Source: Bacteroidales bacterium
GTDB lineage: Bacteria > Bacteroidota > Bacteroidia > Bacteroidales > Muribaculaceae
Length of the DNA: 49,065 nt
Assembly: GCA_014800605.1 (NCBI GenBank)
Contig: JAAVFS010000072.1
Span: 1-49,065, forward strand
Reading direction: 5' to 3'
Shown here piece after piece: positions 1 to 9,009 of this stretch. A model generated the notes under the pieces. That model was given only the letters and a program-made list of their open reading frames with translations, was not told where the DNA came from and made no database searches. Numbering within the stretch: the first letter of the stretch is position 1; the number at the start of each line of letters is the position of its first letter. The position numbers and the translations under genes were made by a program.

Positions 1-93
<93 letters not shown>

Positions 94-102
94 ATCCAAA
101 GC

Positions 103-142
103 GAAGCCCGAGGAACACTCCGTTCCCCGGGCTTCCTTATTT
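103..142 (+). terminator. Rho-independent terminator after the rRNA operon
   Basis: gaagcccg (103-110) pairs with cgggcttc (128-135), with an inner ggaac/gttcc stem, followed by a T-rich tract. Confidence 0.75.
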
Positions 143-241
143 TTATCCAATCTGTATTTTCAATCTATCCAGGATAATATGTAATTAGATATTTCTTTTG
201 GAGATGTCAGTCTTTAAGGCGAAAATTTATTATTTTTGGGC

Positions 242-1249
242 ATGAATTGGATCAAACATATTACTTTATTCTGTCTTGCCGCTATCGCTGTCTCCTGCGG
301 CAGTAGCGACAGCCTTGAGATTACTGTCGATATAGATGGTCTCGGCACTCAGAATGTCAATCTTTCCTATTATACTCGCTCCGGCTTCAAGACTGTCTCT
401 ATCCCGGTGATTGACGGTCATCTGGAGTATTCTTATGTCTCAGAGGAGACACTTCTGATCGAGTTTACCACCGCCAACGGCCGCCTGATAGGCCACGTCG
501 TGGCGAAAAACGGTGAAAAGATCACGGCGAAATTCAAACTCGGTGATTCATCGGCCTCGTCGGTCAAGGGTAATGCAGTGGCAAAACGCCTTGCGGAATT
601 CTGCGCTGCCAATGCGGCGGTTATTGACTCACTCGACCTCGAGGGTCTGAATCAAGCTATCGCAAAATACGTCGAAGCGCATCCGGACGACCAGGTATCA
701 ACCATCCTGATGTCGCGCTACTATGATGCCACTCTCGACCCCGATAGGGCTGCTGAGCTTTTGTCGGGTATTGCGGCCGCTGCCCGCCCTGCGTCTTTAG
801 CTGCCGGCGCGTCTGAGCTCTACAATGTAGGGCCCGATACAGTGTCGCTCATGCCGGAGCTCTCGCTCTACAACAAGGGGGACTCCCTTTCAAAGTTCGC
901 GCCGAAGGATTCCCTCGGCCTGCTCTTGGCCATCAATGCCTACGATGCCGCTATATCACGCGACTCGACGGTGAGAATGCTCAACGCCATCGCTGACTCG
1001 CTGAAGGGGTATGCGCAGGTCGTGGAGCTGCTCTGCGCTCCTGACACGGCGGCATGGCACGCGCTCGCGCTTGAGGCTAAGGCTACATATCCCGTAACAT
1101 GGCTCCCCCTCGGATTGGCCTCTCCAGCCATCCGTGAGCTTAATATAAAGTCGCTGCCTACGATTGTGGTTGCTGATTCATGCAGTAATATCGTCTATCA
1201 AGGAGCATCATTTGACGAAGCAGCATCATATTTTAACTCAAAACCATAA
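242..1249 (+). CDS. Lipoprotein with DUF4369-like N-terminus and thioredoxin-like C-terminus lacking CxxC
   Basis: Lipobox 'AAIAVSC'; C-terminal 'RELNIKSLPTIVVAD' resembles the end of TlpA-type thioredoxin folds. The ORF track starts at a TTG (236); ATG is at 242. Confidence 0.65.
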   Translation: MNWIKHITLFCLAAIAVSCGSSDSLEITVDIDGLGTQNVNLSYYTRSGFKTVSIPVIDGHLEYSYVSEETLLIEFTTANGRLIGHVVAKNGEKITAKFKLGDSSASSVKGNAVAKRLAEFCAANAAVIDSLDLEGLNQAIAKYVEAHPDDQVSTILMSRYYDATLDPDRAAELLSGIAAAARPASLAAGASELYNVGPDTVSLMPELSLYNKGDSLSKFAPKDSLGLLLAINAYDAAISRDSTVRMLNAIADSLKGYAQVVELLCAPDTAAWHALALEAKATYPVTWLPLGLASPAIRELNIKSLPTIVVADSCSNIVYQGASFDEAASYFNSKP

Positions 1250-1255
1250 GCAGCA

Positions 1256-2815
1256 ATGTTGGTCAAGACCTACGGAGCGGCGGTGCAGGGTATCGACGCC
1301 ATCATGATAACGATCGAGGTCGTGGTAGACCGCGGAAGCGGATTTGTGATCGTGGGTCTGCCTGACACGGCTGTCAAGGAGAGCGGCGACCGAGTTCAGT
1401 CGGCCATCAGGCAGTGCGGCGGTGAATTTCCCCGCCATCATGTGGTCGTCAATATGTCGCCGGCCGATGTCAGAAAAGAGGGAGCTGCCTACGACCTCCC
1501 GATCGCTGTCGGTATCCTGGCAGCAGATGGCAAGCTCCCCTCCGACCGTCTGGGGCGCTACGTGATCATGGGCGAGCTGTCACTCGATGGCTCCGTGCTC
1601 CCCATCCGCGGTGCGCTTCCGATGGCGATCGCCGCGCGTCAGCTTGGGTTTGAGGGTATGATCGTGCCGCGCGCCAATGTGACGGAGGCCGCTGTTGTCA
1701 ACAATCTCGATGTCTATGGGGTCGACAATCTTGTTCAGGTTCTCGACTTCCTCCGTGGCGAGGGCAACCTCCAGCCTACGGCGGTAAACACCCGCGAGGA
1801 GTTTGCGCGCTCGGCCTCGATGTCGACCTTCGACTTTGCCGATGTCAAAGGTCAGGAGCATGTCAAGCGCGCATTGGAGGTGGCGTGTGCCGGAGGTCAC
1901 AATATACTGATGGTCGGCACCCCCGGCTCCGGCAAGTCGATGATGGCGAAGCGCCTTCCATCCATACTCCCTCCGCTGACCCTCTCGGAAGCGCTCGAGA
2001 CTACCAAAATCCATTCCGTGGCAGGCAAGCTCAAGCGCGGCTCGATGCTGATGACCGAGCGCCCATTCCGCTCGCCCCACCACACCATCTCGCCCGTGGC
2101 CCTCGTCGGCGGTGGATCCAACCCGATGCCCGGCGAAATCTCGCTCGCGCATAACGGCATCCTGTTTCTCGACGAATTTCCGGAATTCAGCCGTGGTGTG
2201 CTCGAGGTGATGCGTCAGCCGCTTGAGGACCGCCACATCACAATCTCTCGCGCCCGCTACTCCATCGACTACCCCGCCGGCTTCATGCTCGTAGCGTCAA
2301 TGAATCCGTGCCCATGCGGCTATTACAATCACCCGACCAAGGAGTGTACATGCGCTCCGGGGCAAGTGCAGAAATACATGAGCCGCATATCCGGGCCGCT
2401 TATGGATCGCATCGACCTGCAGGTCGAGATACTCCCCGTCGCTTTCGAGCAGATGGCCTCTACACGCCCCGGAGAGTCGTCAGCCGCCATCCGTGAGCGC
2501 GTCATCCGGGCGCGCGAGATACAGACCGAACGCTTCCGCGACTGCAAGGACATACACTGCAACGCCCAGATGGACTCGCGCCTGCTCAATCGCTATGCCC
2601 GCCCCGACGAGGCCGGACTGCGCGAGCTCGAAAAGGTGATGACAAAGTATGATATGTCGGCGCGCGCCTACGACCGCATCCTCAAGGTCGCCCGCACGAT
2701 AGCCGACCTCGCCGGCAGCGAGTCGGTAGGGTTGACCCACATCTATGAAGCGGTGAGCTATCGCAAGCTCGACCGATCGTCGTGGGGCGCCCAGGCCAAG
2801 CCGATTCCGTTCTGA
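1256..2815 (+). CDS. comM: YifB/ComM family Mg-chelatase-like AAA ATPase
   Basis: Walker A 'GTPGSGKSMMAKRLPSILPPL', 'RPFRSPHHTIS', 'GEISLAHNGILFLDEFPEF', 'MNPCPCGYYNHP'. Confidence 0.95.
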   Translation: MLVKTYGAAVQGIDAIMITIEVVVDRGSGFVIVGLPDTAVKESGDRVQSAIRQCGGEFPRHHVVVNMSPADVRKEGAAYDLPIAVGILAADGKLPSDRLGRYVIMGELSLDGSVLPIRGALPMAIAARQLGFEGMIVPRANVTEAAVVNNLDVYGVDNLVQVLDFLRGEGNLQPTAVNTREEFARSASMSTFDFADVKGQEHVKRALEVACAGGHNILMVGTPGSGKSMMAKRLPSILPPLTLSEALETTKIHSVAGKLKRGSMLMTERPFRSPHHTISPVALVGGGSNPMPGEISLAHNGILFLDEFPEFSRGVLEVMRQPLEDRHITISRARYSIDYPAGFMLVASMNPCPCGYYNHPTKECTCAPGQVQKYMSRISGPLMDRIDLQVEILPVAFEQMASTRPGESSAAIRERVIRAREIQTERFRDCKDIHCNAQMDSRLLNRYARPDEAGLRELEKVMTKYDMSARAYDRILKVARTIADLAGSESVGLTHIYEAVSYRKLDRSSWGAQAKPIPF

Positions 2816-2869
2816 GCAAACTATTTACGCCCCGGAAGCGTTTATATTGAAAACAGACAAGCATCAGAT

Positions 2870-3322
2870 ATGAAACAGATTGGAGATATGACCCCCGATG
2901 TGCTCGGCGTTGACGACAATGGGCACGAGGTGAAGCGTAGCGATTTCCCCGGCAAGACGATCGCCCTGTATTTTTACCCTAAAGACTCGACTCCCGGCTG
3001 TACGGCCGAAGCCTGCAACCTGCGCGACAACTATCAGGAGCTGCTCGACAAGGGGTATCAGGTCATCGGTGTGAGTGTCGACAGCGCAGCGTCGCATCAG
3101 AAATTCCGCGCAAAGAACGAATTGCCCTTCCCGCTCATCGCCGATACCGACCATAAGCTCGTCGAGGAGTTCGGTGTCTGGGGCGAAAAGACGCTCGCCG
3201 GACGCAAATATATGGGTACATTCCGTACGACATTCATCATCGCGCCAGACGGCCGTGTAGAGCGCGTCATCGGCCCGAAGGTGATCAAGACCAAGGACCA
3301 CGCCGCTCAGATCCTCGCCTAA
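2870..3322 (+). CDS. bcp: Thioredoxin-dependent thiol peroxidase (Bcp/PrxQ)
   Basis: 'YPKDSTPGCTAEACNLRDNY' peroxidatic motif; 150 aa. Confidence 0.94.
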   Translation: MKQIGDMTPDVLGVDDNGHEVKRSDFPGKTIALYFYPKDSTPGCTAEACNLRDNYQELLDKGYQVIGVSVDSAASHQKFRAKNELPFPLIADTDHKLVEEFGVWGEKTLAGRKYMGTFRTTFIIAPDGRVERVIGPKVIKTKDHAAQILA

Positions 3323-3457
3323 GGAGGTAGTTTTGAGGCGATGTGTTGGCTCGTAACGGAAAAATGCGTAAATTCGCGGTGTGGAAACGCCACTAAGTGT
3401 CTGCCCGACAGAAGATGGAGCCGATGCTGACTTTTTGACAACTAAGATTCTAACTTT

Positions 3458-4765
3458 TTGGATACTGTCCCTCTTGCGATTGCGCATTTTGAGTTGCCGC
3501 AGATTGTGGCGCTCGCTGTAGCTGTGCTCGCTCTTTTCCTCTCAGCGTTTATGTCAGGGAGCGAGATAGCATTCTTTTCTCTTACGCCCGAGACCCTCGA
3601 TGAGCTTGACGATACGCCTGAAAATCAGCGTATCCGTGCCATTCTGTCCGCACCTGAGCGGCTGCTGGCGACAATTCTGATCGGCAACAACCTGGTCAAT
3701 GTGACCATAGTCGTGCTCTGTAACTTCGCTTTGGGTCCGATTTTCAGCGGGATGAGCGAGGTGATGAGCTTCATCCTGCAGACGGTCCTGCTTACCTTCC
3801 TGATCCTGCTCTTCGGCGAAATCCTCCCGAAACTTCTTGCCAACAACAACCCCCTGCGCTGGGCTCATCGCGCAGTCGGGCCGCTCGCAGTGCTTCAGAA
3901 GCTGGTGTGGCCGCTGTCGAGCCTGCTGGTCAAGAGTACCTACATCGTCAATCGCGTAGTCACCAAGAAGCATGACAACATCTCGACCGACGAGCTATCG
4001 CAGGCCCTTGAGATCACCGACGTGGCCGAGGGTGAGAATAAGGAGATGCTTGAGGGAATCCTGAAATTCGGCGACACGACCGCCTCCGAGATCATGACGC
4101 CGCGTGTCGACATCACTGATATCGACATCACATGGGACTTCGAGCATGTGCTCGATGTGATCCGTACGAGCGGCTACTCGCGTCTGCCGGTCTACAGCAA
4201 GACCCAGGATGATATCCGCGGCGTGCTCTATTCGCGTGACCTCCTCCCGTATATAGGACCCGACAATCGTCTGCCGGCCAATTTCGAGTGGCAGGCGCTT
4301 ATCCGCGAGCCCTATTTCGTGCCCGAATCGCGAATGATTGATGACCTGCTTGAGGACTTCCGAAAACTCAAGAAGCATATTGCTATCGTAGTGGATGAGT
4401 TTGGCGGCACCCAGGGGGTAGTGACCCTTGAGGATGTCCTGGAGGAAATCGTGGGCGACATCAATGATGAATATGACGAGGAGGAGAAGACCTATAAGGA
4501 GCTTGGCAATGACACTTACATCTTCGAGGGACGAACCCTGCTCAATGATTTCTTCCGCGTGACAGGCCTGGATGAGAGTGACTATGCTCCTGTCATCGAA
4601 GACTGCGAGACGCTCGCGGGAATGCTTCTCTCAATCAAGGGGGATTTCCCCAAGGAGAAGGAGGCGCTCGTCTATGGCCGCTGCCGCTTCCTGATTCTTG
4701 ATATCGAACATCACCGTATCACCAGTGTCAGAGTCAAAGTGATGCCTGACATTCAGCAGGCCTGA
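3458..4765 (+). CDS. gldE: GldE-like CNNM/CBS-domain (hemolysin family) membrane protein
   Basis: N-terminal DUF21/CNNM membrane domain, CBS pair ('SEIMTPRVDITDID', 'FGGTQGVVTLEDVLEEIVGDINDEYD'); followed directly by a GldD-like gene. The start in the ORF track is TTG. Confidence 0.87.
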   Translation: MDTVPLAIAHFELPQIVALAVAVLALFLSAFMSGSEIAFFSLTPETLDELDDTPENQRIRAILSAPERLLATILIGNNLVNVTIVVLCNFALGPIFSGMSEVMSFILQTVLLTFLILLFGEILPKLLANNNPLRWAHRAVGPLAVLQKLVWPLSSLLVKSTYIVNRVVTKKHDNISTDELSQALEITDVAEGENKEMLEGILKFGDTTASEIMTPRVDITDIDITWDFEHVLDVIRTSGYSRLPVYSKTQDDIRGVLYSRDLLPYIGPDNRLPANFEWQALIREPYFVPESRMIDDLLEDFRKLKKHIAIVVDEFGGTQGVVTLEDVLEEIVGDINDEYDEEEKTYKELGNDTYIFEGRTLLNDFFRVTGLDESDYAPVIEDCETLAGMLLSIKGDFPKEKEALVYGRCRFLILDIEHHRITSVRVKVMPDIQQA

Positions 4766-4768
4766 CGT

Positions 4769-5359
4769 ATGTTACAACCGATGTCGAGCCGATATTATCC
4801 ATTAGCGGCCATTGCAGGTGCTGTGTGGCTCTGGATGGCTGTAGCCTGCTCGACATCACCATCGTCGTCCGATACGCCTGTGCCGCGCCAATATGCCTAC
4901 CATCGTATCGATGTGCCTGCCGCCGTTTATCGTGCGGACACTATCGGTGGAATTCCTGTCGAGCTCAACCAGTCTGCTCAATCAGTCGCGAATACTCCCG
5001 GTTGGCTTACAGCCGTCTATGACGGCCTTAATGCCGAGCTTTACCTCACACTGACACCCCTTAGCGCCGAAACGGAAGAGTCTCTGATAGCCAATCGCGT
5101 TGAGCGGCTGTCGATGAATACCGGTGGAGCGTCGACCGAAGTGGTCGAGAGCCGGAATGCCGGCGGGTGGGAGTGTACGCTCCTCGTCACCCCCTCGGGC
5201 TCGCCGACCCCCGTACAGTTTCTCGCTGTCGAGCCTGGCAAATGGATGCTGAGCGGTAGCGCCATGATTCAGGGTGCCACCTCGGCTCCGGCTGACTCCA
5301 TCCGCCCTGTGGTCGAGATGCTCAGACGCGATATCACTCACTTACTTATGACCTTATGA
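4769..5359 (+). CDS. gldD: Gliding motility lipoprotein GldD-like
   Basis: Lipobox near 'AVACS', 'TPVPRQYAYHRIDVP' N-terminal motif typical of GldD, immediately downstream of gldE. Confidence 0.75.
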   Translation: MLQPMSSRYYPLAAIAGAVWLWMAVACSTSPSSSDTPVPRQYAYHRIDVPAAVYRADTIGGIPVELNQSAQSVANTPGWLTAVYDGLNAELYLTLTPLSAETEESLIANRVERLSMNTGGASTEVVESRNAGGWECTLLVTPSGSPTPVQFLAVEPGKWMLSGSAMIQGATSAPADSIRPVVEMLRRDITHLLMTL

Positions 5360-6801
5360 AACGCGCGGATATCGATGGAATCGTAATACTCTCTCAGCCC
5401 CTCGGAGACTCGAGGCTCCCGAGACGCGAGCAAGAGAGACGTGTCGTCCGGCAGATGCTCAGCGAATACTATGGCCGCGACGTCGCTGTCAGCCATCATC
5501 CAGACGGAGCTCCCTTTCTGTCTGATATCCATGATGAGATTTCTATCAGCCACTCGGCTGATCAGGTAGTCATAGCCATAGGGCAGGACAAATGTTTCGG
5601 CATAGACACCGAGACCCTCCGCCCGCAGCTCGAACGTGTAAAGGAGAAATTTCTGTCACCCGATGAGCAGTGGCTCTTCCCGACACTTGCCGACAAGCTT
5701 TGGGCCTGGTCGGCCAAAGAGGCTGTCTACAAGGCTGCCCGCAGCGAGGGGTTGCCGCTCAAGAATATTCGCTTGGTCGGCGACTATGCCACTGTCGATG
5801 GTGGCGGAGTATATCGCCTGACCACTGTTGACTGTCAGGAAGATTCGCTCACGATTTTGGCAAAGGGAGTTACCCCGAAAGGGCGATTCGCGCCCTCGCC
5901 ATCGGGGCGGATGCACCTCGGCAACATCTTTTCGGCTGTCATGTCGTATCTCTCAGTGAAATCGCGCGGCGGCAAGTGGATTTTGCGTATCGAAGACCTC
6001 GATCCCCAGCGTTCTAAGGAAGCATTCACCCGTCAGATTGAAGATGACCTCCTCTGGCTCGGCATTGAGTGGGATGAGGGGGGGATTGCCGACATCGGCC
6101 CTGACGGTCCTTACCGCCAGAGCCGCCGGTCAGATATCTACGAAGAATATCTTAACCGTCTGAAGGCCACGGGATATACCTATCCATGCCGCTGCACACG
6201 CGCCGAGATTATGGCTACGCAGGCGCCCCATAGCGGCGATAGCCGCATAGTCTATGGCGGAAATTGCCGGCCGGCCACATTGCCTACCATCACCGCCGAA
6301 CCGGCCGATCCGCACGCTACACGCCTGTATGTGCCTGACAGAGAGATTACATTCGTCGACCGTACCTACGGAGTGCAGTCTACCAATCTCGCTACCGACA
6401 GTGGCGACTTCATAGTGCGCCGGGCCGATGGAGCGTGGGCATATCAGCTCGCGGTCGTGGTGGATGATGCGCTGATGGGTGTGACGGAGGTTGTGCGCGG
6501 CAGCGACCTGCTGATGTCGTCGGCGCAGCAGATATATCTCTATCATCTGCTGGGACTTAATGCGCCCGAGTGGGCTCATGTGCCTCTGCTGACGGCAGCT
6601 GACGGGCGCCGTCTGGCCAAGCGCGACCGCTCGATGGCAATGGATAGCCTGCGTGAACTTTACACACCCGAGCAGCTCTTAGGTCGTGTAGCCCGGCTTG
6701 CCGGCTTCAACCCTTCCGGGGCCGCAATGTCGCTCCCCGAACTGCTCGACGCCTATCGTCTTCTTCCGGCTAACAGCACCATGACACTCTCAGTAGACTG
6801 A
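5356..6801 (+). CDS. Fusion protein: 4'-phosphopantetheinyl transferase (about aa 1-170) + glutamyl-Q tRNA(Asp) synthetase (about aa 174-481)
   Basis: PPTase motifs 'FGIDTE' and 'WAWSAKEAVYKA'; GluQRS motifs 'GRFAPSPSGRMHLGNIFSAVMSYL', 'WILRIEDLDPQR', 'YPCRCTRAEI...YGGNCR', 'DGRRLAKRDRSM', in one uninterrupted frame. Confidence 0.9.
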   Translation: MKRADIDGIVILSQPLGDSRLPRREQERRVVRQMLSEYYGRDVAVSHHPDGAPFLSDIHDEISISHSADQVVIAIGQDKCFGIDTETLRPQLERVKEKFLSPDEQWLFPTLADKLWAWSAKEAVYKAARSEGLPLKNIRLVGDYATVDGGGVYRLTTVDCQEDSLTILAKGVTPKGRFAPSPSGRMHLGNIFSAVMSYLSVKSRGGKWILRIEDLDPQRSKEAFTRQIEDDLLWLGIEWDEGGIADIGPDGPYRQSRRSDIYEEYLNRLKATGYTYPCRCTRAEIMATQAPHSGDSRIVYGGNCRPATLPTITAEPADPHATRLYVPDREITFVDRTYGVQSTNLATDSGDFIVRRADGAWAYQLAVVVDDALMGVTEVVRGSDLLMSSAQQIYLYHLLGLNAPEWAHVPLLTAADGRRLAKRDRSMAMDSLRELYTPEQLLGRVARLAGFNPSGAAMSLPELLDAYRLLPANSTMTLSVD

Positions 6802-6915
6802 GACCTCGTTTCCAATATTAGTTAATGCCGGTGAAGGGAACCTAATAATCGAAGATTATAGCGCGGACAGGAGTTCGGAACCGGTCAATACGACCATCTT
6901 GGAGAAGGCGAAGAG

Positions 6916-7725
6916 TTACTTGCCGAGATCTTTGAGAGAAGCTCCGATGTGATATACATCTTCGATAATTATTAGAAAGCGATCGTGGGCTTTATTGTAT
7001 TTGTGGAGCGTGATGCCTGGATACTGTTCGTTGTGCTTGTCCACATCCTGGCGCAGCTGCCGAGATATTTGACCATCGTAGATGTCAACGGTTACTCCCG
7101 GCCGACGCTTGGAAAGCTGGACTAATACTGTATCGTCAATATAATTGTCGATAATTACTATTCTTTTAGTTGCCTGCCGGATAAGGTCAGCTACAAGTGC
7201 ATAGGCATCGAAAATCTGCCCGTCGAAGAACACTCCCTCCTTGGGTTGAAGTGATGATTTGACAAAGAAATCGACCCTCTCTTCAAGTTGACAGAGTTGG
7301 CGGTCATGCTCCAACAATCGCCTGTCAATTCTATCTTCAAGCTGCATCAGGCGCTGATTTATCGAATAGCCGCGCAGCAGATAATCTTTCAACACCTTAT
7401 TGGCCCATTGGCGGAACTGAGTTCCTCTCAAAGACTTAACTCTGTATCCGACGGATATTATCACATCGAGGTTGTATAATTTTGTACGATACTTCTTCCC
7501 ATCTGTTGCAGTTAGTAAGGATTCCTTACTAACTGAATCCTCAACCAACTCACCTTCCTTGAATATATTACGTGTGTGAAGTGTAATGTTGTTTCTTGTG
7601 GTTTGAAACAATTCAGCCATCTGAGCTTGAGTGAGCCATACCGAATCATCCGCCACTCTTACATCAAGAGCTAAGGTATTATCCGGCTGATAGAGTATAA
7701 TCTCGTTAGATTGGTTCTTATCCAT
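6916..7725 (-). CDS. rhuM: RhuM-family DNA-binding protein with C-terminal PLD-like domain; apparently shortened by an in-frame TAA
   Basis: 'VWLTQAQMAELFQTTRNNITLHTRNIFKEGEL', 'KKYRTKLYNLDVIISVGYRVKSLRGTQFRQWA'; C-terminal 'HDRFLIIIEDVYHIGASLKDLGK' stops in mid-motif. Confidence 0.85.
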   Translation of the reverse strand: MDKNQSNEIILYQPDNTLALDVRVADDSVWLTQAQMAELFQTTRNNITLHTRNIFKEGELVEDSVSKESLLTATDGKKYRTKLYNLDVIISVGYRVKSLRGTQFRQWANKVLKDYLLRGYSINQRLMQLEDRIDRRLLEHDRQLCQLEERVDFFVKSSLQPKEGVFFDGQIFDAYALVADLIRQATKRIVIIDNYIDDTVLVQLSKRRPGVTVDIYDGQISRQLRQDVDKHNEQYPGITLHKYNKAHDRFLIIIEDVYHIGASLKDLGK

Positions 7726-7749
7726 TTTGGTGTGTATTGTAGGTGTCGG

Positions 7750-9009
7750 TTACCAGGAGCCGGAGGCGCCCCCGCCGCTGGTGGAGCCTCCACCGAAGCC
7801 CCCACCGAAGCTTCCTCCACCGAATCCTCCACCGCCAAATCCTCGACCGCCGCCCCCTAAGAATATCGGGGGATTGACCACTTTTGCGATCTTGTAAGGC
7901 ACGGAGCGACGATTGCCGCAGTTGAGGCAGTGGTAGTCGCGCTGACCGATCCCTTCAGCTACAGGGGTGGGATGGCGCAGAATACGGTTGGACTGAAGCG
8001 ACTCGGCACGCGCGCCGCAGACGGGACAGGTGGAGAATGTCGAGCGCTTGTTGACGTAGGGGATGATGTCGGTCTCATTGCAGTTGGGGCAGAGCCATAC
8101 GTCGTAGTCGACGGATTTCAGCCGCTCCTCGGTGTCCTGCGCCGGGGTCAGATACTCGTTGTCGGTGACTTCGTCAAGGCGATGCATCCGTGTGCCGCAG
8201 TTGGGGCAGTTGTGGCGCTTCAGACGCAGGTGGCGCAGGATGAGCCATAGGGGGACGAAGGCTATTATCCCGATGCCGAGAGTGAGCGGGATGAGCATCA
8301 TGGCGGGGAGCCACAGGCGGTTGAGACGCGTGTAGCGCTCCACGGAGTCATAGCGTGCCGAGGATATGAGCGTGTAGATCATCCACGCGATCAGCGCAAT
8401 GGTCAGTATTACAGCTAAATATATGTAGTCGCGGAAGAAGGTCTCATTGTCAGAGCTTCCTCCCCGTGAGCGGACAGCCTCGCGGTCGGAGTGGAGGTCG
8501 TCATAGTAGGCCGGGTCAGATACGATTGTGCCGATGGAGGCTATCGCGTCGAGCAGAGCCTTGTCAATGTTGCCTTCGCGCATGGCGGGAGCGATGTCGT
8601 GGCGGATGACAGAGCCGGAGCGACCGTCGGTCATGGCTATCTCCATACCACTGCCGGTACGGATTACGGCTTTGCGGTCGTCGCGCGAGATGAGCAGCAG
8701 CAGACCATTGGAGCGGTCCTTGCGTCCGACGCCCCAGAGCTCGAAGAGCTGCGTGGCATAGTCGTTGGCGTCAATGTCGCTGAGGTCGGGGACGATGACA
8801 GCGCAGATTTCCGTCGTGTTGGCGCGGTTGATCTTGTCAATAGCCTGATTGGCTTGCATGAGTGCCTCGGGGGATAGGAGTCCGGCGGGGTCGCTGACCC
8901 ACTGGTCATAGCGTTGGCGCTGCACGTTGGGGACATCCTCGGGGCGGATGGCTGAAGCTGTGATGCAGATCAGCAAGAGGAGCGGGAGAGTCAGAAGTCG
9001 TTTTATCAT
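7750..9009 (-). CDS. TPM-domain (YgcG-like) membrane protein with two zinc-ribbon-like modules and Gly-rich C-terminus
   Basis: 'VNDPAGLLSPEALMQANQAID'-like TPM start ('VSDPAGLLS...'), TM segments, CPNC/CPNC/CPVC/CLNC motifs, tail 'GGGGRGFGGGGFGGGSFGGGFGGG'. Confidence 0.85.
   Translation of the reverse strand: MIKRLLTLPLLLLICITASAIRPEDVPNVQRQRYDQWVSDPAGLLSPEALMQANQAIDKINRANTTEICAVIVPDLSDIDANDYATQLFELWGVGRKDRSNGLLLLISRDDRKAVIRTGSGMEIAMTDGRSGSVIRHDIAPAMREGNIDKALLDAIASIGTIVSDPAYYDDLHSDREAVRSRGGSSDNETFFRDYIYLAVILTIALIAWMIYTLISSARYDSVERYTRLNRLWLPAMMLIPLTLGIGIIAFVPLWLILRHLRLKRHNCPNCGTRMHRLDEVTDNEYLTPAQDTEERLKSVDYDVWLCPNCNETDIIPYVNKRSTFSTCPVCGARAESLQSNRILRHPTPVAEGIGQRDYHCLNCGNRRSVPYKIAKVVNPPIFLGGGGRGFGGGGFGGGSFGGGFGGGSTSGGGASGSW

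Noticed and set aside
1580-2236. 218-aa - strand ORF
   Set aside because: Antisense within comM; shadow ORF.
7755-7860. Possible tandem repeat or CRISPR-like array
   Set aside because: It encodes the Gly-rich tail of the TPM protein; codon-level low complexity, no spacers.
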